Of a DNA stretch of 64,000 nt, positions 16,829-25,768 are shown one piece after another. The number at the start of each line of letters is the position of its first letter. Within the stretch, counting starts at the first letter, position 1. The position numbers and the translations under genes are program-made. The stretch comes from Aliishimia sp039978895 (lineage in GTDB: Bacteria > Pseudomonadota > Alphaproteobacteria > Rhodobacterales > Rhodobacteraceae), in contig JBDWAL010000059.1 of assembly GCA_039978895.1 (NCBI GenBank), positions 1 to 64,000 of the forward strand. Reading direction: 5' to 3'. Under the pieces are notes generated by a model. It was not told where the DNA came from. It saw nothing but the letters and a program-made list of their open reading frames with translations, and ran no database searches.

Positions 16829-18550
16829 TCAACCTTCGGACTGACCAGAGAAGCGCAGTTCCCAAGTTGCACGTTCTTCGTCGGTGATTTTGGCAAACAA
16901 GTTTTCTGGGACTGTGAAGCTTGCGCCTTTTGGTAAAGACGTGAGTGCGGCTGGTACGTTTTCTGGCCAAGCTTTTGTTTTTTGCCCGAAGGCTGCGTTT
17001 AGGGTTTCACTGGCGTCTGGTACGAAGGGGGATGATAATTGTGCGTAGAGAACACACAAATTTAACGCCAATCGAATTTGCATCTCGGCCGTTTCGGGGT
17101 CTTCTTTGATGACAGTCCAAGGTGCTGCAGCTTGCAAATACTCGTTGCCTGCAGACCAAATAGCACGCAATTCGTTTGCCGATTTGCGGATTTCCATGTG
17201 TTCCATGTGGTTTTCATATGCTGCAACCCGTGTTGATAGGTCGGCGATCAAAGCGTTTTCTTGTTCCCCCCAGGTGCCGCCTGTCGGAACTGTTTCGCCG
17301 AACTTGGAACGGCAGAATTTTGTAACGCGGCTTACAAAATTGCCTAAGATGTCAGCGAGATCTTTATTTGTGGAGGTTTGAAAATTCTCCCACGTAAATT
17401 CGCTGTCGGAATTTTCGGGCGCATGGCTGAGTAGCCACCAACGCCAGTAGTCTGATGGCAAAATATCTAAGGCTTGATCCATGAAGATACCGCGCCCCTG
17501 TGAGGTGGAAAATTGACCACCATCATAGTTTAGATAGTTAAATGACTTGATGTAGTCGACCAGTTTCCATGGCTCACCCGAACCAAGGATTGTAGCTGGA
17601 AAACTGAGTGTGTGGAATGGGACGTTATCCTTCCCCATAAATTGGGTGTAGCGAACGTCGTCTGCCCCTTTATCCGTGCGCCACCAACGCTCCCAATCTG
17701 ATGCTGGTTTGTCGAGACTATCGGCCCATTCGCCTGCACAAGCGATGTATTCGATGGGCGCGTCAAACCAAACATAAAACACTTTGCTATCCATGCCGGG
17801 CCAAACGTCGGATCCCTTGCGGACCGGAACGCCCCAATCAAGGTCTCGGGTGATGCCTCGGTCGCGGAGGCCATCACCGTCATGCAACCATTTCTTTGCG
17901 ATAGAGGTTGTCAGAACTGGCCAGTCTTCTTTTTCGTCAATCCACGCATCAAGCTGATCTTTCATTGCCGACTGACGAAGGTATAGGTGCTTGGTTTCAC
18001 GCACTTCCAGGTCAGTCGAGCCAGACACGGCTGAGCGCGGGTTAATTAGATCAGTGGGGTTAAGTTGTTTGGTGCAATTTTCGCATTGATCACCACGAGC
18101 GCGGTCATAATTGCAATTAGGGCATGTACCCTCAATGTATCGATCCGGCAAGAAACGCCCGTCCGCATTCGAATAGACCTGTCGTTCGGACACGTTTTCG
18201 ATAAGGCCCGCTTTGTCTAGTTGCGCTGCGAAATGCTGGGTCAGAGCGTGGTTTTGCGGTGACGAAGATCGTCCAAAATGATCAAAACTTAAACGGAAGC
18301 GATTGGCCAGCTCTGCCTGAACAGCGTGCATTTCGGTACAAAATTCGTCGACAGGTTTGCCTGCTTTCGCAGCGGCCAATTCAGCTGGTGTGCCATGCTC
18401 ATCGGTTGCACATAGAAACATGACTTCATTGCCACGCGCACGTTGGTATCGGGCGTAAAGATCCGCAGGCAATTGCGAGCCAACAAGATTGCCTAAGTGC
18501 TTGATCCCGTTGATGTAGGGAATAGCGGATGTGATAAGATGGCGGGCCAT
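16829..18550 (-). CDS. metG: Methionyl-tRNA synthetase
   Basis: 573 residues. It charges tRNA-Met with methionine. The class I signature appears as YINGIKHLGNL near the N-terminus. Four cysteines of the zinc knuckle (CPNCNYDRARGDQCENC) lie around residues 140-157. The KMSKS loop has the variant form FSTSQGRG near 350, as in the alphaproteobacterial/archaeal-like group. An anticodon-binding helical domain follows. There is no C-terminal EMAP/dimerisation domain, which fits the short length. The start is the ATG at 18548-18550. It lies downstream of an MFS gene on the same strand with a 75-base gap. Confidence 0.95.
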   Translation of the reverse strand: MARHLITSAIPYINGIKHLGNLVGSQLPADLYARYQRARGNEVMFLCATDEHGTPAELAAAKAGKPVDEFCTEMHAVQAELANRFRLSFDHFGRSSSPQNHALTQHFAAQLDKAGLIENVSERQVYSNADGRFLPDRYIEGTCPNCNYDRARGDQCENCTKQLNPTDLINPRSAVSGSTDLEVRETKHLYLRQSAMKDQLDAWIDEKEDWPVLTTSIAKKWLHDGDGLRDRGITRDLDWGVPVRKGSDVWPGMDSKVFYVWFDAPIEYIACAGEWADSLDKPASDWERWWRTDKGADDVRYTQFMGKDNVPFHTLSFPATILGSGEPWKLVDYIKSFNYLNYDGGQFSTSQGRGIFMDQALDILPSDYWRWWLLSHAPENSDSEFTWENFQTSTNKDLADILGNFVSRVTKFCRSKFGETVPTGGTWGEQENALIADLSTRVAAYENHMEHMEIRKSANELRAIWSAGNEYLQAAAPWTVIKEDPETAEMQIRLALNLCVLYAQLSSPFVPDASETLNAAFGQKTKAWPENVPAALTSLPKGASFTVPENLFAKITDEERATWELRFSGQSEG

Positions 18551-18625
18551 AGTGCTGTCCTGTCAAAAGGGTTCCCGCCCCATGTAACGCAAGGTTTAGA
18601 CAAGGGCCAGAGCTCAGCGTGTTGG

Positions 18626-19870
18626 CTAAGTCTTTGGCGGCTCTTCCTGAGAGCTTGTCTCGCGCGAGCGTCCAAGCAACCGCCCTACAAGGAAGGAAGT
18701 ACGCGGTGCGTAGACATATCGTGTCCGGGTTTTCGCGACCCGAACGCGCATCCGCGACAATCCGAAGACGATCAAGGCTGCGTGCCCGACAGACACCATC
18801 AAGAACAATGCGCCAGGTCCGAATGCATCAATCAAAACCGATGCCAAATAGGGGGCTGCGATCGCTCCAAGCGCGAAATAGAACATCAAGGCGGCTGACA
18901 GCTCCACACGTTCATCGGCGCTTGCAAAATCATGGGCATGTGCTGCGGCTATGGAATAGATTGGGAACGTCGTGAAACCGAACAGCCAAGCGGCGATAAA
19001 AACGCCTGTGGTGCCAAAATTCACGACATAGACCGTTATGAAGCAAGACAGCATAGCGGCGCCAGAGAGAGCGATCAAAACCCAGCGGCGGTCATATTTG
19101 TCTGCCAACCAACCAGCGGGATATTGTGCAATTGCCCCACCCAACACGAAGGCGGACAAAAACCATGCGATTTGTGTGGCGTTCAAGCCAACTTCTTGTC
19201 CGTATAGGGGGCCAACCATCCGAAACGACGCCGAAGATAAGGCTGCGACCACGACTCCCGCAGCGGCCAAGGGGGAACGGGCATAGGCCAGTCGCGGCCG
19301 TAATCTGGGGGCCTTGGGGGTCTGGGGTTGGGGCGTTTTGGTCAATGTTAGCGGCAAGAGGGCAGCGCAACACAAGATCGCGAGCAAGTTGTAGGACACG
19401 TAGGATGCGGGTTCCAACACGGAGATGACCATTTGTGCGGCGAGCGATCCAGACATGTCGATGACGCGGTAAACGCCCATGGTTCGGCCTCTCGTCTCAT
19501 TTGTGACTTTTGCGTGCAACCAGGCCTCAACAACAGTGTAGCATCCTGCAATGCACAGCCCGGAAGCCACGCGCATTACGGCCCACGCTATCGGATCCAC
19601 GATGAGCATATGTGCCAGCAATCCTATGGCACCGGTGGCTGTGAACGCTGCGAAGGCGCGGGAATGTCCAACCGACCCCATCAGGCGAGGGGCCCACCAG
19701 CACCCAATGAAAAAACCAATGAAATGTGCGGAGCCGAGCAGTCCGATTTGTTGGCGTGTGAAATTTAGAGTGATGCCCGACAGTGCATCCAGCGGGCCAA
19801 CTCCGCCAGAGGACAGTTGTAACAGAAGCACAGATAAAAACAGCGCGGCGAAGGAAATCAGCAGTCTCAT
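18626..19870 (-). CDS. MFS transporter
   Basis: 414 residues with about twelve membrane helices. The loop between helices 2 and 3 and the symmetry-related ADKYDRRWV loop (second half) are major facilitator signatures; the overall pattern resembles the YcaD-like group. The substrate is unknown. It is an inner-membrane protein with a short arginine-rich cytoplasmic tail. It sits between imuA and metG on the same strand, at the place where imuB would be expected in many relatives, which makes its position noteworthy but says nothing about its cargo. Confidence 0.85.
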   Translation of the reverse strand: MRLLISFAALFLSVLLLQLSSGGVGPLDALSGITLNFTRQQIGLLGSAHFIGFFIGCWWAPRLMGSVGHSRAFAAFTATGAIGLLAHMLIVDPIAWAVMRVASGLCIAGCYTVVEAWLHAKVTNETRGRTMGVYRVIDMSGSLAAQMVISVLEPASYVSYNLLAILCCAALLPLTLTKTPQPQTPKAPRLRPRLAYARSPLAAAGVVVAALSSASFRMVGPLYGQEVGLNATQIAWFLSAFVLGGAIAQYPAGWLADKYDRRWVLIALSGAAMLSCFITVYVVNFGTTGVFIAAWLFGFTTFPIYSIAAAHAHDFASADERVELSAALMFYFALGAIAAPYLASVLIDAFGPGALFLMVSVGHAALIVFGLSRMRVRVAKTRTRYVYAPRTSFLVGRLLGRSRETSSQEEPPKT

Positions 19871-19963
19871 GATGTCTCAGTCGCAGGTTGTTTGATATTT
19901 TGCGCGCAGTGTTTCGACAGGGGGCGGTCGTTTTTGACCGTGCGGCCCAATATTCGCGAGATG

Positions 19964-20611
19964 TCAGGCGACTTTGACGTCAAGCGATCCCGCTTGTGGT
20001 TGTTTGAATATACGCCAGTTCGCTTGAGGGGCGGTGCGGGCCCGTAACCGGGACAAGGTCCATTGCGCAGGGGGAAAGCCCGGCATGGCCCTAGGGGGGG
20101 CATCGTGATGACTGGGGCGCATGTGCCAACGACTTTCAACCCCCTGCGCGCCACCTTGATCGGGTGTCAGCAGCAAACCCAGCGGGGTGTGATTGCCCTC
20201 ACGCCCACCTGTTTCGGCGGCCAAATGCAGACGTCGCACCTGTGTCAGTCCCGGTGGAGCAGGTAAATCTCCCACGACAAAGGGCACAGCCCCTGAGCGC
20301 AAAGTTTCTTCTAGGGACCAAAGGACATCGTCGGCTCGATCTGTGTCGATGAAGACAAACCGTCCGGGATCCACCCAGTCTGCCATGCCATCAGGGTGTA
20401 GACGGTCCTTGTGCCAACTTGGTGCCACCCAGATCACAGGCCCTTGTGTTTGTGCGGCCAACCACAGGGCTAAGGTGCGTCGTGCGGGGCCACACGCCTC
20501 ATGCAAGCGCCCACAGGCGAAAGACAAATTCGGTTCGCAAGCAAATAGGGCAACGCATGGGCTGATGGGGGTGGGGCGACGACGAAGCAAAGTGTCATGT
20601 GAGGTCTTCAT
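19964..20611 (-). CDS. imuA: ImuA-like SOS mutagenesis protein
   Basis: 215 residues. ImuA is a RecA-like accessory protein of the ImuA-ImuB-DnaE2 translesion mutasome. Family features seen: RLHEACGPARRTLALWLAA, PVIWVAPSWHKDRLHPDG, ADDVLWSLEETLRSG and LGLLLTPDQGGAQGVESRW. The usual partners imuB and dnaE2 do not follow; an MFS gene starts 94 bases downstream. A GTTC-N7-GTTC LexA site lies 52 bases upstream of the start (20663-20677), in keeping with SOS control. A C-terminal DnaE2 fragment is found about 13 kb away at 33674-34120. The function of ImuA without its partners beside it is uncertain. Confidence 0.7.
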   Translation of the reverse strand: MKTSHDTLLRRRPTPISPCVALFACEPNLSFACGRLHEACGPARRTLALWLAAQTQGPVIWVAPSWHKDRLHPDGMADWVDPGRFVFIDTDRADDVLWSLEETLRSGAVPFVVGDLPAPPGLTQVRRLHLAAETGGREGNHTPLGLLLTPDQGGAQGVESRWHMRPSHHDAPPRAMPGFPPAQWTLSRLRARTAPQANWRIFKQPQAGSLDVKVA

Positions 20612-20662
20612 CTGTTGGAAAGAAATCCTTGTTAGGAGGCTGTAAAACAGCCCTCTTTGTGA

Positions 20663-20677
20663 GTTCTTCTTTTGTTC
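20663..20677 (-). promoter_or_regulatory. LexA (SOS) box before imuA
   Basis: GTTC at 20663-20666, seven bases, GTTC at 20674-20677: an exact match to the alphaproteobacterial LexA consensus GTTC-N7-GTTC. It lies between imuA (minus, start 20611) and the aldo/keto reductase (plus, start 20766). Since imuA is a known type of SOS gene, the box most likely serves imuA; effect on the reductase gene is possible. Confidence 0.7.
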
Positions 20678-20765
20678 TCATTTTGGAGAAAGTTATTACG
20701 CTGGTCAAGTCTTGTTCGGACTTCTAGTCTGGCGCGAACTGAGATCGGGAAGAAGGAAACCACGG

Positions 20766-21809
20766 ATGCAAATGAAACGGTTAGGGCGCACAGATATTGA
20801 AGTTAGCGTCTTGTGTTTGGGGTCCATGACGTGGGGCACACAAAACACCGCTGATGAGGGACATGACCAAATTGATCGCGCAATCGAAGCGGGGGTCAAT
20901 TTTGTGGACACCGCGGAAATGTATCCGGTCAATCCGATCCAATCCCTAACCGTCGGTCGCACAGAACGTATCATTGGTCTGTGGTTCGAAGATCGCGGCA
21001 AGCGCGAAGATCTTGTTATTGCGACCAAGCATTCAGGTGAGGGGATGCAACATATCCGCGATGGGGCACCGATCACGGCAGAAACAATTCCAGCCGCCAT
21101 CGAAGGGTCGCTGCGCCGAATGAAAACTGATTATATTGATCTATATCAGTTCCATTGGCCCAATCGCGGCAGTTACATGTTTCGCCAGAATTGGGACTTC
21201 AAACCAAGTGAGCAAGATCGTGCGTCCGTTACGCAGAACATGGAAGACTGCATGGGCGCGCTGCACGATGAGGTGAACAAAGGTCGCATTCGCGCTTTCG
21301 GACTGTCCAACGAAAGTGCTTGGGGCACCACACAATGGATCACCGCTTCTGAGCGCATGCGCGGACCACGCCCAGCAACGATTCAGAACGAATACTCTTT
21401 ACTATGCCGCCTTTTTGATACCGATTTAGCAGAAACCAGTTTGAAAGAAGACGTCGGTCTGCTTGCGTTTTCGCCCTTAGCTGCGGGGCTTTTGACTGGA
21501 AAATACCAGAATGGCCAAGTGCCCAAAGGCAGCCGGATGTCTATAAGCGCGGAATTGGGTGGACGTAAGACCGAGCGCGTATTTGATTCAGTGGATGCGC
21601 TTTTGCAAATTGCGGAGCGCCACGGGTTAGATCCTGTTCAAATGTCACTTGCATGGTGTCTGACGCGTCCCTTCATGACATCCGTCATTTTCGGAGCAAC
21701 CTCACAAGAACAGTTGGAACTTGCATTGGGGGCGGCGGATGTGACCCTTTCGCCAGAAATCATGGCCGAAATCAGCATGTCGCACCGGGCGTTTCCGATG
21801 CCATATTGA
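20766..21809 (+). CDS. Aldo/keto reductase (Tas-like)
   Basis: 347 residues from the ATG at 20766, preceded by AAGGA eight bases upstream. It is an NADPH-dependent aldo/keto reductase with a TIM barrel: LCLGSMTWGTQN near the start, the catalytic Asp-Tyr pair in VDTAEMYPV, a catalytic lysine in VIATKHSG, histidine in LYQFHWPN, and the cofactor segment near the end (GATSQEQLELAL). The family resembles Tas/YajO of E. coli, and the physiological substrate is unknown. It is a single gene, divergent from imuA and convergent with the carnitine regulator gene. Confidence 0.9.
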   Translation: MQMKRLGRTDIEVSVLCLGSMTWGTQNTADEGHDQIDRAIEAGVNFVDTAEMYPVNPIQSLTVGRTERIIGLWFEDRGKREDLVIATKHSGEGMQHIRDGAPITAETIPAAIEGSLRRMKTDYIDLYQFHWPNRGSYMFRQNWDFKPSEQDRASVTQNMEDCMGALHDEVNKGRIRAFGLSNESAWGTTQWITASERMRGPRPATIQNEYSLLCRLFDTDLAETSLKEDVGLLAFSPLAAGLLTGKYQNGQVPKGSRMSISAELGGRKTERVFDSVDALLQIAERHGLDPVQMSLAWCLTRPFMTSVIFGATSQEQLELALGAADVTLSPEIMAEISMSHRAFPMPY

Positions 21810-21825
21810 TTGGATCGGGGCGATC

Positions 21826-22743
21826 TTAGGAACGTCGCAATTCTGTCGCTGTGATACCGAAAACTCTGCGAAATGCGCGAGCAAAACTTGCAGGGGATGA
21901 GAAACCAGTCGCAAACGCGATGTCTTGAAGACGTGTTTCGGTTTGGGTGATCTGACGGTGCGCCTCAGTTAGGCGCAAAGTGAGATAATAATCCTGCGGG
22001 GTCGTCCCAAGGCAGTTTTGAAATTGTTGTTGTAAAGCACGTGGACTCAGTCCCAATTGTTTGGCGATTTTGGTCAAGGGGACGGGCTCATCAAGGGAAA
22101 CTTCCATCAAAGATTGGGCGCGTGCTGTATTGGCATTATGGGATGTATGCGGTTTATTGCGTGATTGCGGAAGACCGGACGTGGCTGGGGCGTGGATGAA
22201 GCTTGCCGCAATTCGACCGGACAACTCTGATCCGTGTTGCGCTGCTATCAAATCCAACATCATGTCTAAAGCAGGTGAAGCGCCTCCGCAGGTCAATCTC
22301 GTGGCACCAGAAACATGGCGGGCGTTGACCACATCGATCAATGGAAACGAGGCTGAAAAAGCGTCCAAGTCTTCCCAATGCACGGTCGCGCGATGTCCGT
22401 CTAACAATCCGGCCTGCGCCAATACCCAAGGTCCCCCGTCCACGCCCGCAACAATAGCGTTCTGACTGAGCCGCCGCAAACTTGCACAGAGCCGAGGTGT
22501 CGATTGCAATTGGGCGTCAAAGGAAGCAGCTACAATCAAAGCGTCACATTTCGGCAATTCAGCAATCGGTCGTGCAGGCAAAATCACACCTGACGTCAAA
22601 GACACGTGCCGCTCATCCGGCGTGACAAATGCCCAATCGTAAAGCGCGCGTCCCGCTTGGCGATTGGCCGCACGCATAGGATCCGCGACCGCCGCAAGCG
22701 ACAACATATTCGTCTGGTTAAGCACAAGCACTGCTGTTTGCAT
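21826..22743 (-). CDS. GlxA/CdhR-type AraC-family regulator of carnitine catabolism
   Basis: 305 residues from the ATG at 22741-22743 (frame open a little further upstream). The N-terminal half is a DJ-1/PfpI-like domain (about 1-185, with AGVDGGPWVLAQAGLLDG), the C-terminal half an AraC helix-turn-helix pair (PLTKIAKQLGLSPRALQQQF and LQDIAFATGFSSPASFARAF). In Pseudomonas the related CdhR activates carnitine dehydrogenase genes. Here it is divergent from the carnitine cluster, with about 100 bases between starts, so control of that cluster is a reasonable inference. Confidence 0.8.
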   Translation of the reverse strand: MQTAVLVLNQTNMLSLAAVADPMRAANRQAGRALYDWAFVTPDERHVSLTSGVILPARPIAELPKCDALIVAASFDAQLQSTPRLCASLRRLSQNAIVAGVDGGPWVLAQAGLLDGHRATVHWEDLDAFSASFPLIDVVNARHVSGATRLTCGGASPALDMMLDLIAAQHGSELSGRIAASFIHAPATSGLPQSRNKPHTSHNANTARAQSLMEVSLDEPVPLTKIAKQLGLSPRALQQQFQNCLGTTPQDYYLTLRLTEAHRQITQTETRLQDIAFATGFSSPASFARAFRRVFGITATELRRS

Positions 22744-22845
22744 GGATAAACTCTTATTTAGACAAGTCTGCTTCGCATTATGGCTAGTATAACCCAAGCC
22801 TTTCCTGTCAAAATCCGGCCAAATCTTAGACTACTGGAGAACGTC

Positions 22846-23760
22846 GTGCCCCTGACTATGAACAAAGAGGTTTTCATCACTTGCGCCGTGACCGGCTCTG
22901 GCAATACACAAGATCGCAGCGCACATGTCCCGCGCTCGCCAAAAGCGATTGCCGAAAGTGCGATTGCCGCAGCAAAAGCAGGGGCCGCGATTGTGCATTG
23001 CCATGTCCGTGATCCCGAAACTGGTGCGCCTAGTCGGAATTTGCAGCTATATCGCGAGGTCACGGACCGGGTGCGCGATAGCGACACCGATGTGGTGTTA
23101 AACCTGACCGCGGGTATGGGCGGGGATATCGTGTTTGGCGATGTTGAAAACCCGATGCAGTTAAGCCAGCAAGGCACAGATATGGCTGGTGCGACAGAAC
23201 GGGTCCAACATGTTGCCAACTGCTTGCCGGAAATTTGCACGCTGGATTGCGGTACGATGAACTTTGCGGAAGCCGACTATGTGATGACCAACACGCCTGG
23301 AATGCTGGTTGCAATGGGACGCATGATGACTGAACTCGGCGTGAAACCCGAGATCGAGGCCTTTGATACAGGTCATTTATGGTATGCAAAACAGCTAGTT
23401 GCAGACGGCGTTCTGGACAGTCCGGCCTTGGTCCAACTGTGCATGGGCGTGCCATGGGGCGCGCCGGATGATCTGAACACATTCATGGCGATGGTCAACA
23501 ATGTGCCTGATGACTGGACCTTCAGTGCGTTTGGATTGGGACGCAATCAGATGGCATATGTGGCGGCTTCGGTGTTGGCAGGTGGCAATGTTCGGGTCGG
23601 TCTTGAGGACAATATCTGGCTCGATAAAGGAGTGTTGGCTGAAAATTGGCAGCTGGTCGAACGGGCGCAGACAATTGTTGAAAACATGGGCGCGCGGGTC
23701 ATTGGGCCCGAAGATGTGCGCACGAAGCTAGGGCTTACAAAAATGGAACCTAAGGCATGA
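22846..23760 (+). CDS. BKACE-family beta-keto acid cleavage enzyme (dehydrocarnitine)
   Basis: About 304 residues. BKACE enzymes cleave a beta-keto acid with acetyl-CoA to acetoacetate and an acyl-CoA; the carnitine-cluster member acts on 3-dehydrocarnitine, giving betainyl-CoA. Motifs: TCAVTGSG at the N-terminus, the zinc HxH in VHCHVRDPETG, LNLTAGMGG, and EAFDTGHLWYAKQL. The GTG at 22846 has GGAGA five bases upstream; the ATG at 22858 is an alternative. Its stop overlaps the start of the lipoprotein gene (ATGA). The assignment to dehydrocarnitine comes from the neighbouring carnitine dehydrogenase fusion. Confidence 0.88.
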   Translation: MPLTMNKEVFITCAVTGSGNTQDRSAHVPRSPKAIAESAIAAAKAGAAIVHCHVRDPETGAPSRNLQLYREVTDRVRDSDTDVVLNLTAGMGGDIVFGDVENPMQLSQQGTDMAGATERVQHVANCLPEICTLDCGTMNFAEADYVMTNTPGMLVAMGRMMTELGVKPEIEAFDTGHLWYAKQLVADGVLDSPALVQLCMGVPWGAPDDLNTFMAMVNNVPDDWTFSAFGLGRNQMAYVAASVLAGGNVRVGLEDNIWLDKGVLAENWQLVERAQTIVENMGARVIGPEDVRTKLGLTKMEPKA

Positions 23761-24296
23761 AACAGAGATTTGGCATCACGCGTGGACTACGCGCCTTAGG
23801 GTTTGGCGTCGTTGGGCTTTTGGTTGTGGCCTGTTCTGGGCCTTCGGGACCGGTAAGCTACCGCGACCAAAGCAAAATCATCGCCGCCACCACCAGATTT
23901 AATGTCGAGCAGTTCTGGGGCAATTGGCAAGTCCGCCAAGCCTATGCGGGGGATGCAAACTTGCGGACAGTTTCCTTGCTGCCTGATCCTCGCGGTGGTG
24001 TCGTCTGGCAAGAACAGCGTCAACGATGCGAAGGCACGGTATGTGTGCTTGATCAAACGACCAATTCTGTTCTGGAGAATGGCAAAGGGCGCCTTCTGGC
24101 AAGTCCCGGACAGCGCGAGTTTTGGGTGCTTTGGGTGGATGCAGACTTCCGCACTGCAGCCGTAGGGACGCCAGATGGGCGATTTGGATACATCTTGGAT
24201 CGGCAAAAAACAGGCGGTGCAGACCGCATCAAGGCTGCACGCGACATCCTTGATTTTAACGGGTACGACGTGACGCAACTACAGGTAATTCAATGA
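23757..24296 (+). CDS. Lipocalin-like lipoprotein in the carnitine operon
   Basis: 179 residues. A signal peptide ends in the lipobox LVVAC, so the protein is probably lipid-anchored at about Cys27. The following part shows the lipocalin start FWGNWQVRQAY, beta-rich sequence and a C-terminal helix (DRIKAARDILDFNGYDVTQL), all like Blc-type outer-membrane lipocalins. It overlaps its neighbours by four bases on both sides, so it belongs to the operon. A role in binding carnitine-related or acyl compounds would be speculation. Confidence 0.75.
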   Translation: MKQRFGITRGLRALGFGVVGLLVVACSGPSGPVSYRDQSKIIAATTRFNVEQFWGNWQVRQAYAGDANLRTVSLLPDPRGGVVWQEQRQRCEGTVCVLDQTTNSVLENGKGRLLASPGQREFWVLWVDADFRTAAVGTPDGRFGYILDRQKTGGADRIKAARDILDFNGYDVTQLQVIQ

Positions 24297-25768
24297 CAAA
24301 CACAGCGGCTATCATTGGGGGCGGCGTCATTGGCGGCGGTTGGGCGGCGCGGTTCTTGTTGAATGGATGGGATGTGCAAGTCTTCGATCCCGACCCAGAG
24401 GCTGCGCGCAAAATTGGTGAAGTTTTAGACAACGCGCGCCGTTCCTTACCGGGGTTGCTTGATGTGGCTTTGCCAGATGAGGGACGTTTGAGTTTTCACG
24501 CCACAATCGGCGAGGCTGTCCAAGGTGCCGTGTGGATCCAAGAAAGTGTACCTGAGCGTCTGAACATTAAGCATTCCACGTTCGCGCAGGTGCAGGAATT
24601 CTGTGCCGTGAATGCGGTGATCGGGTCCTCGACCTCTGGGTTTAAGCCGTCTGAGCTGCAACAGAATGCGGCGCGACCTGAACAAATCATGGTCTGTCAT
24701 CCATTTAACCCTGTGTATTTGCTGCCATTAATCGAAATCGTCACGACGGATGCAAATGACGCGACTATCGTGGATACGGCGGACGCGCATTTGAAGGGCA
24801 TGGGCATGTATCCGTTGCGCGTGCGCAAAGAGATTGATGCGCATATCGCGGACCGCTTTTTGGAAGCTGTTTGGCGTGAAGCATTATGGTTGGTGAAGGA
24901 CGGCGTCGCGACGACGACCGAAATTGATGAAGCCATTCGGATGGGATTTGGAATCCGATGGGCGCAAATGGGGCTGTTTGAAACTTATCGCGTCGCTGGT
25001 GGGGAAGCGGGCATGAAGCACTTCATGGAGCAGTTCGGGCCGGCTCTGAAGTGGCCATGGACCAAGTTAATGGATGTGCCAGACTTCACGGATGAACTGG
25101 TCGATTTAATCGCTGGGCAGTCTGACGCGCAATCCGGGCACATGACAATCCGCGAATTGGAGCAGGCGCGGGACAACAATCTGGTGTCGATGATGCGCGC
25201 TTTGAAGGCCCAGAATTGGGGCGCAGGCGCACTTTTGAACACTCAGGAAAAAGAAGTGCGCGCGGGGACAGACTTGGCCGCACGTGTTGCCGACTTGGTT
25301 GATCCATCTCAACCCGCACTTACCGTGCGCCGCGCGGTGCCGCTGGATTGGACCGATTACAACGGGCACATGAACGAGTCTCGTTATTTGCAAGCGTTCT
25401 GTGACGCCACCGACCGCCTGATGGAGATGATTGGCTGTGATGCAGATTATATCTCCACCGGGGGGAGCTATTTCACGGCGGAAACCCATATTCGCCATGT
25501 TAACGAAACGCATGCAGGGGCCAAGATCGAAGTTCACACACGCGTTTTGGGTGGGGAAGGCAAGAAGTTGCATGTTTGGCATGAAATGACTTCTGATGGT
25601 GTGACCTTGGCGACAGGTGAGCACTTCTTGTTACACGTCTCGCTGGACACCCGTCGCCCTTGCGAACCCTCTGCAGAAATCATCGAAGCATTGGCGATTT
25701 TGCGATCCGCTCAAGCGGGTCTTGCGATGCCTGACGGGGCAGGTCGCCATGTGGGACAAGCCCGATGA
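24293..25768 (+). CDS. lcdH: L-carnitine dehydrogenase fused to betainyl-CoA thioesterase
   Basis: 491 residues. The N-terminal part (about 1-320) is a 3-hydroxyacyl-CoA-dehydrogenase-type enzyme with the NAD fold IIGGGVIGGGWAARF, the catalytic histidine in MVCHPFNPVYL and a C-terminal helical domain. It oxidises L-carnitine to 3-dehydrocarnitine. The C-terminal part (about 340-485) is a hot-dog thioesterase with LDWTDYNGHMNESRY, matching CdhB, which hydrolyses betainyl-CoA to glycine betaine. This fusion is known from rhizobial and roseobacter carnitine dehydrogenases. With the BKACE enzyme it completes carnitine to glycine betaine plus acetoacetate. ATGA overlaps link it to the genes on both sides. 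Confidence 0.9.
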   Translation: MTNTAAIIGGGVIGGGWAARFLLNGWDVQVFDPDPEAARKIGEVLDNARRSLPGLLDVALPDEGRLSFHATIGEAVQGAVWIQESVPERLNIKHSTFAQVQEFCAVNAVIGSSTSGFKPSELQQNAARPEQIMVCHPFNPVYLLPLIEIVTTDANDATIVDTADAHLKGMGMYPLRVRKEIDAHIADRFLEAVWREALWLVKDGVATTTEIDEAIRMGFGIRWAQMGLFETYRVAGGEAGMKHFMEQFGPALKWPWTKLMDVPDFTDELVDLIAGQSDAQSGHMTIRELEQARDNNLVSMMRALKAQNWGAGALLNTQEKEVRAGTDLAARVADLVDPSQPALTVRRAVPLDWTDYNGHMNESRYLQAFCDATDRLMEMIGCDADYISTGGSYFTAETHIRHVNETHAGAKIEVHTRVLGGEGKKLHVWHEMTSDGVTLATGEHFLLHVSLDTRRPCEPSAEIIEALAILRSAQAGLAMPDGAGRHVGQAR

